A stretch of DNA of 35,681 nt from DATLHO01 sp035539855 (GTDB taxonomy: Bacteria; Bacteroidota; Ignavibacteria; OLB7), in contig DATLHO010000063.1 in NCBI GenBank assembly GCA_035539855.1, forward strand, positions 1 to 35,681. Direction: 5' to 3'. The translations under genes and the position numbers were made by a program. Within the stretch, counting starts at the first letter, position 1. Every line of letters starts with the position of its first letter. Below the pieces are notes generated by a model that was given only the letters and a program-made list of their open reading frames with translations, was not told the origin of the DNA and made no database searches. This document shows positions 24,727 to 31,245 of this stretch, in pieces.

Positions 24727-25455
24727 CTAGTGCGCGACGACGAAGCGACCGCTGCGGGCGGCGCCGTCGACGTCGAGGCGATAGAAGTATGCGCCGTCGC
24801 GTAGCGAGCCGACATCGACGCGGATGCCGTCGGCATCGGCCGACAGGTCGCGCAGGTCGGCAACGGTGCGTCCGAGGGCGTCGATGATCTGCAGGCTGAG
24901 ACCGGCGGTGCGGTCGCCCGGCTCGAGCGGGATGATCGTGCTCGTGCGCGCCGGATTCGGGCGCACCGAACGTACCGTGATCGTCCTCTCATCGGGCGCA
25001 GCGGAGGTCGCTTCGGAGATCACGACGAACTCCTGGATGACGCCGTCAGAGAGCGGGCCGGCGTCGAAGCGGACGGTCACGCGCACCGTGTCGTTACGCG
25101 GGCGCACCGACTCGGCACCGACGGTGAGCTTGAAGTCGGCCGTGCCTCCGGGGGCGATGTTCGCAGCCGGTGGCGTGTCAACGTCGGGCGGATAGCACAT
25201 TTCGCCAAAGCACAACGCCGAGTACCACGTGGCGCCTTCGGGCAACTCGTTCTTCAAGCGAATGGCGCGAATGGAGACCGGGGAGACGTCGAGATTGGTG
25301 ATCGTCACCTTGAGATCGACGACGACCTCGCCGTGCAGCACCTTGATCGAATCGTGGACATCGAGCGCGAAGCTCTGGGCGGCGGCCGGTGCCGGGGTGG
25401 CGACGATGATCGCGAGCGCGGCCAGGGCAGACAGCAGGATGAAACGATGCGGCAT
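24727..25455 (-). CDS. Small secreted protein with T9SS sorting domain
   Basis: The 242-residue protein begins with a signal peptide (FILLSALAALAIIVATPAPAAAQ). A beta-rich domain (about 28-140) contains two Cys in WYSALCFGEMCYPP (Cys82, Cys87). The C-terminal 85 residues have the Por/T9SS sorting pattern: VRPNPAR at the start of the domain, IIDALGRTVADL, and the DGAYFYRLDVDG..RSGRFVVAH end. It is thus predicted to cross the inner membrane by Sec and the outer membrane by the type IX system. The ATG at 25455 is directly before the signal peptide. The beta domain resembles one in the large neighbour encoded at 25606-28311. Function unknown; it may be a structural or adhesive cell-surface protein. 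Confidence 0.85.
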   Translation of the reverse strand: MPHRFILLSALAALAIIVATPAPAAAQSFALDVHDSIKVLHGEVVVDLKVTITNLDVSPVSIRAIRLKNELPEGATWYSALCFGEMCYPPDVDTPPAANIAPGGTADFKLTVGAESVRPRNDTVRVTVRFDAGPLSDGVIQEFVVISEATSAAPDERTITVRSVRPNPARTSTIIPLEPGDRTAGLSLQIIDALGRTVADLRDLSADADGIRVDVGSLRDGAYFYRLDVDGAARSGRFVVAH

Positions 25456-25545
25456 ACGGTAGCCTCTTCTGGATTGTGACCGCGTTGAAGTCGTCACGGA
25501 TTGGCAGAGCGTGAATGTATGATGTGCACCTGACGTTTTCGCCCA

Positions 25546-25585
25546 TAAAAAAAGTGCGCGCCCCGGAAATCCGGGGCGCGCACTT
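25546..25585 (-). terminator. Strong terminator of the Kelch/Omp28 gene
   Basis: The 15-bp perfect stem 25552-25566 with 25571-25585 has a 4-base loop. On the minus strand it is followed by seven or eight T residues (A-run at 25546-25553 on plus). It sits 20 bases after the stop of the large secreted protein gene. Confidence 0.92.
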
Positions 25586-25605
25586 GAAACGAAGGACCGG
25601 GTCGA

Positions 25606-28311
25606 CTACCGAACGACGGTGATCGACTGGGCGGCGCGGCGGTCACCGGCGGTCAGCACCACCGTGTACACGCCGGCCGGAACGCCGGCCAGATCGACGT
25701 TGACGCTGCGACGGCCAGCATCGCTGCGGCCGCTGAACAGCGTACGGACCTTCTCGCCGCTGCCGGCGAAGAGGTCGAGCGAGACCAGGCCGCTGCCCGG
25801 CACCGTGAACTCGACGCGCGTCGCCGCGGAGGTCGGGTTCGGGTAGGCCGACAGGGCGAGGACCGCGTCGCCGCCGGTCTCCGAGCCGATGCCCGAGACG
25901 CCGGTGTTGACCGTGTAGGTCTGGTCGACGGTCGTGTCGCCCGCGGTGACGCGGATGCCGACGATGCCCTGTGCCGACGGGGTACCGCCAACGACCTTCA
26001 CGCGGAAGATCACGGTCTGGTTCGGAAGCACGGTCGTCTGCACCTTGTTGGCCGTCGTCGGCGAGCACGGATCGTTGCCGACGCAGAGCTGGCTGCTCCA
26101 CTCACCGCTCGGAAGCGTGTTCGACATGCGATCGACGCTGACCTCGATCGGAGCCGAGGTGACATTCGTGACGGTCGTGTTGAACGTCGCGGTCTCACCG
26201 ACGGCGATCGACTTGACGGCCGCATCCGGGACGACGGTGATGATGCCGCCGCCGCCGCCACCCTCGGTGATCGACGCCGTCAGCTCGACTTCGGCCGCCT
26301 GAAGGATCGGTCCGAGGTTCGCGCCGTTGTTGATGTGCAGCAGCCACACGACATGCGAGTTGTCCGCATCGACCACGCCGGTGACGGCGAAGCTCGCGTT
26401 GACGATGATCTCCTTGCCCGGAAGCAGCACGCCCGCATCGGTCGCGCCGGACGGGATGGTGACGGTCTGTCCGTCGATGCTCGGCCAGAACGAGCGCGCG
26501 ACGTGGTCGTGACGCCACGGATTCTCCGGCGCGCCGTTCTGCGTGTACATCAGGCCATCCTCGGTGACGACGCCGGTCACGCGCAGCGTGGCCCCGCTGG
26601 CGAAGTCGATTGCGTCGGCGGTCGTGATCTTCAGCTTCGCGTTGACGCGCTTGGTCGCCGCATCGTACGAGTAGCTGACGACCTGGATCGCGGCCGGTGC
26701 AAACGGATTGGCCTCCAGCACGCTGTTGATCGTCGCCTCCCACTGCGGGACGCTGACCATCTTGCCATCGGGTCCCCACTCCTGACGCTGGATCGCGGCG
26801 GTCGGGAAGGCGCGGACGCCGAGCTTGCGGTTGAGCGACTCGGTCGCGGTCGTGCCCATCGGGTCGGCCGCGGTGCCGCCGCCGTTGCGGTCATGCAGGG
26901 CGATGCCGATCAGGCGCTCGCCGAAGGCCTCGCCGAGAGCGCGCATCATCGGGCCGCCGTAGGTGCCGCACGGTCCGCACCATGCGCCCGTGGCCTCCTC
27001 GATGACGACCTTGGTCTCCTGGGCGACGAGGTTCTCGACGACGAACAGGCGGACGTTGACCGCGATCGTCGGGTTCTCTGCGTCGTTGGTCGTGACGTTG
27101 ACCGTCGCGGTGTAGGTACCGACGGCGAGGCTGCTCGCATCGGCGGTGAGCGTGAAGGCATCGGCGCCGCCGGCGCTGATGCCGATCGACGACGGCGAGA
27201 CGCTCAGCCACGTCGCCGCGGCCGGGACTTCGACGCTGCCGGTCAGCTCGACGACGCCGAGGTTGGCGATCGTGATCGTCTTGGTTCCGCTCTGACCGAC
27301 CTTCGCTGCGATGTTGACGCTCGACGGAGTGACGGCTGCGACCGCGCGCGGCTCACCGATTGAGAGCTTCTGGACGAGACCCGACGTACCGCCGACGAGG
27401 AAGAGGTCCGTGCCGGAGGAGGGCATCCAGTTGACTGCCGAGGTCGGAAGGGCCAGCGGATACGAAGCGCTCCACTCGTTCGCGACCGGGTCGTACTGCT
27501 GCGTCAGCTGAACCTCGCCGACCGTGTTGAGGCCGCCGGCGACGTAGATCTTGCCGTCGAGCACGCCCGCGGCGCCGCTGTAGACCGGGGTCGACCAGGT
27601 GCCGGCGACGGTCTGCCAGGCGCCGGTTCCGCCGACGAGCTTCAGCATCCCACCGTAGAGATAGGTGCTGTTGCCCTGGCGGTTGATGCCACCGAAGTAG
27701 TAGACGTCGTTGCCGATCGTCGCTGCGTGGCCGTTGTAGTAGATGCTCGGCATCGCCGAGCCGGCCGACCACGTATTGGCGGTGACGTCGTAGACCTGCG
27801 TGAGCTGGATGCCGGCGTTCGACGTGCCGAGACGGGTCAGTCCGCCGGCTGCGACGATCTTCGTGCCGACGGTGGCGAAGCCGCTGAACCACGCCGGGGT
27901 CGTCATCGCGGCCTTCGGCGTGTAGCCGTTGGCCGCGGCGTCATACTCGAGCACCGTCGGACGGCCCTCGACCGACGACGCGATACCGACGCCGCCGACG
28001 ATGTAGATCTTGCCGGCGATCGTCGTGGCGTAGCCGCCGCCGCGATCCTCGGGCATCTCGGCGATCGGGCTCCATCCACCGGCGGTGTTCGCCAGGTCCA
28101 TCACCCACGCCTCGGTCTGCGGGTAGCCCGCTGCATCCATGCCGCCGAAGACGTATAGCTTGCCGTCGAGCACCGTCTGCATGCTCCACGTGCGCGGCTC
28201 CGGCAGTGCCGGCAATCCGCTCCACTGCGCCATCAACGAGCTGCTCGTGATGACAAGGGCGACCAGCGCGAGGACGACCGCACGCAGGCGCACCGAGTAC
28301 GAAGGGGTCAT
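25606..28311 (-). CDS. Secreted Kelch-repeat / Omp28-like / T9SS sorting-domain protein
   Basis: The 901-residue protein starts with a signal peptide (VVLALVALVITSSSLMAQ). Residues 30-317 hold Kelch repeats of a beta-propeller, with recurring LYVFGG, IYIVGG, VYYFGG, IYVAGG and LFLVGG strands. Residues 318-425 look like an Ig/ASPM-type beta domain (ITIANLGVVELTG...TWLSVSPSS). Residues 426-690 resemble the Omp28/thioredoxin-fold family, with KVVIEEATGAWCGPC (Cys445, Cys448). After a six-glycine linker comes a beta domain with Cys743 and Cys749, shared with the neighbouring gene. The T9SS sorting domain closes the protein (LSAYPNPTSAATRVEF; SLDLFAGSGEKVRTL). The ATG at 28311 precedes the signal peptide; a longer open frame upstream includes non-coding DNA. 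Role unknown. Confidence 0.88.
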   Translation of the reverse strand: MTPSYSVRLRAVVLALVALVITSSSLMAQWSGLPALPEPRTWSMQTVLDGKLYVFGGMDAAGYPQTEAWVMDLANTAGGWSPIAEMPEDRGGGYATTIAGKIYIVGGVGIASSVEGRPTVLEYDAAANGYTPKAAMTTPAWFSGFATVGTKIVAAGGLTRLGTSNAGIQLTQVYDVTANTWSAGSAMPSIYYNGHAATIGNDVYYFGGINRQGNSTYLYGGMLKLVGGTGAWQTVAGTWSTPVYSGAAGVLDGKIYVAGGLNTVGEVQLTQQYDPVANEWSASYPLALPTSAVNWMPSSGTDLFLVGGTSGLVQKLSIGEPRAVAAVTPSSVNIAAKVGQSGTKTITIANLGVVELTGSVEVPAAATWLSVSPSSIGISAGGADAFTLTADASSLAVGTYTATVNVTTNDAENPTIAVNVRLFVVENLVAQETKVVIEEATGAWCGPCGTYGGPMMRALGEAFGERLIGIALHDRNGGGTAADPMGTTATESLNRKLGVRAFPTAAIQRQEWGPDGKMVSVPQWEATINSVLEANPFAPAAIQVVSYSYDAATKRVNAKLKITTADAIDFASGATLRVTGVVTEDGLMYTQNGAPENPWRHDHVARSFWPSIDGQTVTIPSGATDAGVLLPGKEIIVNASFAVTGVVDADNSHVVWLLHINNGANLGPILQAAEVELTASITEGGGGGGIITVVPDAAVKSIAVGETATFNTTVTNVTSAPIEVSVDRMSNTLPSGEWSSQLCVGNDPCSPTTANKVQTTVLPNQTVIFRVKVVGGTPSAQGIVGIRVTAGDTTVDQTYTVNTGVSGIGSETGGDAVLALSAYPNPTSAATRVEFTVPGSGLVSLDLFAGSGEKVRTLFSGRSDAGRRSVNVDLAGVPAGVYTVVLTAGDRRAAQSITVVR

Positions 28312-28550
28312 GATTCTACTCCGGATGATTGAAAACTGGATCGACTGATTTGACGATCGTTCAATGAAGTGACAGCTGGAGACGGTGTTGTCTGCGCGGC
28401 CGAGAAAAGGTAGGTCGGGGCGCCCCCGGCACGTGCCCGTGCGCAAGGGTTCGGGCCGCGCAGCCCGGTAACAAATTGCGGTAATAATAGGCAAACGAAC
28501 ATAACCGAGCCAGTCGAAATCCTCGACGGCGAACGATTCGGCATCCCCGC
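28312..28550. promoter_or_regulatory. Upstream region of the Kelch/Omp28 gene
   Basis: No gene is seen here. It should contain the promoter of the minus-strand Kelch/Omp28 gene. An AT-rich island at about 28470-28505 is the best candidate, but I find no good TAnnTTTG with a spaced TTG. The perfect palindrome GGCACGTGCC lies at 28428-28437 and could be an operator. Confidence 0.3.
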
Positions 28551-28588
28551 AAAAAAGAGGGAGGAGCCCGCAGTCGCAGACTCCTCCC
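28551..28588 (-). terminator. Intrinsic terminator of the Fe-S carrier gene
   Basis: GGGAGGAG (28559-28566) pairs with CTCCTCCC (28581-28588). On the minus strand the stem is followed by TCTTTTTT (A-run 28551-28556 on plus). It lies 32 bases after the stop of the A-type carrier gene. Confidence 0.82.
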
Positions 28589-28619
28589 GTGCATTGTTCA
28601 ATGGCGTATCGACGGCCGC

Positions 28620-29000
28620 TCAGACACCGAAGCTCGATCCGCAGCCGCAGGTCTTCTGGGCGTTCGGGTTGTTGAAGACGAAGCCACGGCCGTTGAGGCC
28701 GTCGGTGAAATCGATCTCGACGCCCATCAGGTAGAAGAGGCTCTTCTGGTCGACGAACATCCGGATGCCCTGCACCTCGAGGACCTTGTCGCCGTCGCGC
28801 TGGTCGGCGTCGAAGCCGAGCTGGTAGCTCAGGCCCGAGCATCCGCCCCCCTTGACACCCACGCGCAGACCATAGGTCTCGGGGATGCTGTTCTGCTCCA
28901 TGATCTTGCGGACCTCGCTCACCGCCCGGTCGGTCAGACCCAGCGGCGACGCCGGGGCCGCGACCTCGGTGTCGACCAGATGCTCCTGCGTATTCTCCAT
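28620..29000 (-). CDS. erpA: A-type iron-sulfur carrier (IscA/ErpA family)
   Basis: A-type carriers receive Fe-S clusters from the scaffold and hand them to apo-proteins. The 126-residue product has the three conserved cysteines: Cys in GGGCSGLSYQLGF and two in KTCGCGSSFGV at the C-terminus. It also carries LTDRAVSEVRKIM and GFVFNNPNA. The N-terminal 30 residues are a variable extension. The ATG at 29000 was chosen over one at 29060 because the latter would begin before the predicted transcription start. ErpA, IscA and SufA cannot be told apart with confidence; no isc or suf gene is adjacent, which favours a free-standing ErpA-like role. Confidence 0.88.
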   Translation of the reverse strand: MENTQEHLVDTEVAAPASPLGLTDRAVSEVRKIMEQNSIPETYGLRVGVKGGGCSGLSYQLGFDADQRDGDKVLEVQGIRMFVDQKSLFYLMGVEIDFTDGLNGRGFVFNNPNAQKTCGCGSSFGV

Positions 29001-29062
29001 GTCCGTTCGTTCCTCTGATGTTGGGTCGTCGCCGCCTCGCTGCGTGCGGAGCGCCGGCATCT

Positions 29063-29070
29063 CAAAGATA
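29063..29070 (-). promoter_or_regulatory. Possible promoter of the Fe-S carrier gene
   Basis: TATCTTTG on the minus strand (CAAAGATA on plus) matches TAnnTTTG exactly. It lies 63 bases before the chosen ATG at 29000. No clear -33 TTG element is found at the usual spacing. Confidence 0.4.
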
Positions 29071-29159
29071 TCCCCGAATCATACCCGATTCGGTGAGATT
29101 CCATTTCCACGACATCTACACGACGAACGACTCCACCTCGGCGTGTTCGTCACGCAGGA

Positions 29160-29453
29160 TCACCCGTCGAGCGGCTCGCCCTCGGTCGGCTCGTTCGTCT
29201 GGCGCGGGGCGCCTTCGGCGGCCTCGGGCGGTGGAGGGATCGCCGGCACCTGCGCGGCGCGGCGCGCCTCGTCGGTGCCGTCGTCCGGACCCTGCCGCAG
29301 CGACGACGCCGGGACGCCGCCGGTCTCGTCGGGCGTGAACTGCGTCTCGCCGGGTCGCGAGACCTGGGTCTGCGGAGCGTTCGCGTCAGCGTTGTGTCGC
29401 TGCGCCTGCGCTGGTTCCTGTGCCTCGTTCTCGTCGTCGGTCGGTGTGCTCAT
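29160..29453 (-). CDS. Short disordered acidic protein
   Basis: A 97-residue open frame begins MSTPTDDENEAQEPAQ and is rich in Asp, Glu, Gln, Pro, Thr and Ala throughout, with no hydrophobic core, signal peptide or known motif. It starts 16 bases after the stop of the Ala/Pro-rich protein gene on the same strand, which supports it as a real second gene of a small operon. I do not recognise it; it may be disordered or a chance frame in G+C-rich DNA. About 160 bases separate it from the Fe-S carrier gene. Confidence 0.5.
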   Translation of the reverse strand: MSTPTDDENEAQEPAQAQRHNADANAPQTQVSRPGETQFTPDETGGVPASSLRQGPDDGTDEARRAAQVPAIPPPPEAAEGAPRQTNEPTEGEPLDG

Positions 29454-29468
29454 CGAGGCTGCTCGTGG

Positions 29469-30230
29469 TTACTGGGAATTGGGCTCGGTCTCGCCGGCCT
29501 CGCGGCGACGCTTCGCCTCGGCCATGCGCGCCTGGAGCTCCGCGAGCTTCGCGGCCTTGTCGGCGTCGTTGAGCGGCGCAGCGGCTGCGGCAGGTGCGGC
29601 CGGAGTCGCGGGCGCGTCAGCAACAGCAGGTGCCGGTGCTGCGGCGGCGGGTGCTGCGGCGGCGGGTGCTGCGGCTGCCGGGGCCGCTGCTGTGGCCGCG
29701 CCGGCACCGCCTTCCTTCGCGGCCTTCGCGGCGGCCATCTTTGCCTGCAGCTCCGCGATCTTCCGCGCCTTCTCCTCTTCGGGCGTACCGGCTGCAGCGG
29801 CGGGCGCGGCAGGGGCAGCGGGCGCGGCAGGGGCAGCGGGCGCCGCCGGCGTTGCCGCGGGAGCCTGCTTCGCCGCCGGCCCCGATGCCGGCGCCGGCTT
29901 GCCCTGCGGCGGAGCCGTCGCACCGCTCTGGGTATAGCTCATCGTCGGGAAGACCGTCGCGAACTCCTCCATCTGGAGCTCATAGTTCTGCCGGCTGATC
30001 TTCCGCACGAGCCCGCGTGCTTCGAAATCGTCGATGACGTCACGCGCGATGCGCTCGAGGTCGGCGTAGGGGACCTTCGTCTGGCTCTCCTGGAGGAACC
30101 GCCACAGGCCGTACTGGAAGTCCCGAAAGAAGATCGGAGAGCGGTAGTACACCGGATAGTTGTTCTCTCTGAGAAAAGCGAAGAACTGCTCCGGATGGAA
30201 CTTGACGAAGTTGACTCCGGCCTGGTTCAT
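29469..30230 (-). CDS. Unrecognised protein with Ala/Pro linkers and duplicated charged helix
   Basis: The 253-residue product has three parts. Residues 1-98 form a folded-looking domain, rich in aromatics (FHPEQFFAFLRENNYPVYY; FFRDFQYGLWRFLQE), perhaps winged-helix-like by its ADLERIARDVIDDFEARGLVRKI segment; that is a guess. Residues 100-150 and 176-220 are Ala/Pro linkers with repeats such as PAAPAAPAAP. Two copies of a charged helix follow: residues 151-174 (EEEKARKIAELQAKMAAAKA) and 222-246 (DADKAAKLAELQARMAEAKR). No signal peptide or membrane segment is seen, so it is probably cytoplasmic. The ATG at 30230 begins the folded domain. I do not recognise a family. Divergent from coaE and followed by the disordered 97-residue gene. 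Confidence 0.75.
   Translation of the reverse strand: MNQAGVNFVKFHPEQFFAFLRENNYPVYYRSPIFFRDFQYGLWRFLQESQTKVPYADLERIARDVIDDFEARGLVRKISRQNYELQMEEFATVFPTMSYTQSGATAPPQGKPAPASGPAAKQAPAATPAAPAAPAAPAAPAAPAAAAGTPEEEKARKIAELQAKMAAAKAAKEGGAGAATAAAPAAAAPAAAAPAAAAPAPAVADAPATPAAPAAAAAPLNDADKAAKLAELQARMAEAKRRREAGETEPNSQ
29635..29679. repeat. 15-bp tandem repeats coding for Ala/Pro linker
   Basis: Two exact copies of a 15-base unit GGTGCTGCGGCGGCG lie at 29635-29649 and 29650-29664, with a partial third copy to about 29679. They encode an AAPAA-type repeat in the linker before the second charged helix. Confidence 0.75.
29803..29838. repeat. 18-bp tandem repeat coding for Ala/Pro linker
   Basis: Two exact copies of an 18-base unit (GGCGCGGCAGGGGCAGCG) lie at 29803-29820 and 29821-29838, with a degenerate third. 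They encode part of the PAAPAA linker before the first charged helix. Copy-number change would keep the frame. Confidence 0.75.
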
Positions 30231-30337
30231 GGCGGCGCCTCGTTGTGAAGTTGGTCGGGTGCGGGGCGGAGGCCCGCACGCGGGGTGAGCGAAGATAGCG
30301 GAAGCGGGCGCCAATCGCACGGGCCGCCGCACAACAG

Positions 30338-30345
30338 TATATTCG
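30338..30345 (+). promoter_or_regulatory. Possible coaE promoter (-7 element)
   Basis: TATATTCG differs from TAnnTTTG at one base. It lies 22 bases before the coaE ATG, giving a leader of about 15 bases. ATCG at 30314-30317, 20 bases upstream, is a weak -33 candidate at the same spacing as at rplM. Confidence 0.35.
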
Positions 30346-30366
30346 CTGTCCTGTGCTCCTCAAACT

Positions 30367-31119
30367 ATGACCCCAGTCACCGATAACACCGTTCTCGTCG
30401 GACTCACCGGCTCGATCGGCGCCGGCAAGTCGGCCGTCGCCGACCTCTTCGAGGAGGCCGGCATTCCCGTGCTTCGCGCCGATCTGATCGCGCGCGAGCT
30501 CATGACCGACGATCAGGCGATGCGCGAGGAGATCGTCGCGGCCTTCGGCACGGACGCCTACCGCGACGGAGAGCTCGACCGCGCCTGGCTTGCACGGCAG
30601 GTCTTCGCCGACCGCCAGAAGCTCGCGCGGCTCAACGAGATCGTCCATCCCCGCACGATTGCCGCGCAGGGCATGCGGGCGAGGCGGCTGTTCGATGAGG
30701 GCAGCCGCGTCGTCGCCTGCGAGGCTGCATTGATCTTCGAGACCGGGGGCGAGGGACGCTTCGACTACATCGTCGTCGTCGACGCCGATCCCGAGATCCG
30801 CCTGGCGCGCGCCGCCGGCCGTGACGGATCCTCGCTCGAGCAGGTCCGGGCCCGCGACGCCATGCAGATGTCCGCGCAGCACAAGGTCGAGCGCGCCGAC
30901 TTCGTCATCCGCAACAACGGCGACCTCGAGCAGCTTCGCGCCAGCACCGCGTTCGTCATCAGCCTGTTGAAGGCACTGCCGCCCCGCGAGCGCCTCGAGA
31001 TCGACGACGAGGGCGCCGACGCCGACGACCTCGAGGACGACGACGTCGACGATGAGGACATCGAGAGTGAAGATCCCGAGGACGACGAGGGATTCGAAGT
31101 AGACCAGCCCAACGACTAG
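30367..31119 (+). CDS. coaE: Dephospho-CoA kinase with acidic C-terminal tail
   Basis: CoaE phosphorylates the 3'-hydroxyl of dephospho-CoA, the last step of coenzyme A synthesis. The P-loop VGLTGSIGAGKSAVADLF, the substrate-binding Asp region PVLRADLIARE, VHPRTIAAQ and the VACEAALIFETGGEGRFDYIVVVDAD block are typical of the family. The CoaE fold ends near residue 205. The last 45 residues are strongly acidic (DDLEDDDVDDEDIESEDPED), unlike E. coli CoaE (206 residues), and probably disordered. The ATG at 30367 fits the family start. miaB follows 126 bases later. Confidence 0.94.
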   Translation: MTPVTDNTVLVGLTGSIGAGKSAVADLFEEAGIPVLRADLIARELMTDDQAMREEIVAAFGTDAYRDGELDRAWLARQVFADRQKLARLNEIVHPRTIAAQGMRARRLFDEGSRVVACEAALIFETGGEGRFDYIVVVDADPEIRLARAAGRDGSSLEQVRARDAMQMSAQHKVERADFVIRNNGDLEQLRASTAFVISLLKALPPRERLEIDDEGADADDLEDDDVDDEDIESEDPEDDEGFEVDQPND

Positions 31120-31128
31120 GTCCGGTGG

Positions 31129-31171
31129 CCCGACGCCCGGCCATCCGACGCCCGGCCACCCGACGCGCTGC
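31129..31171. repeat. 15-bp tandem repeats between coaE and miaB
   Basis: Two nearly identical 15-base units (core CCGACGCCCGGCCA) at 31129-31143 and 31144-31158 are followed by a third, half-matching copy starting at 31159. The repeats begin 10 bases after the coaE stop. The unit is G+C-rich with no dyad; a role is not evident. The rest of 31120-31245 shows no gene and no clear promoter. Confidence 0.7.
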
Positions 31172-31245
31172 GGCCGGCCGCTACACGACCGCCGGCGCTG
31201 AATCGTTCTTCCCAGGTACCGCGAACCGACCCCACTGACCAGTCC

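Noticed and set aside
28312..28842. N-terminal extension of the Kelch/Omp28 protein
   Set aside because: It would bury the signal peptide and cross the terminator and end of the Fe-S carrier gene.
31129..31171. CRISPR-like repeats
   Set aside because: The units are adjacent with no spacers and no cas gene is present.
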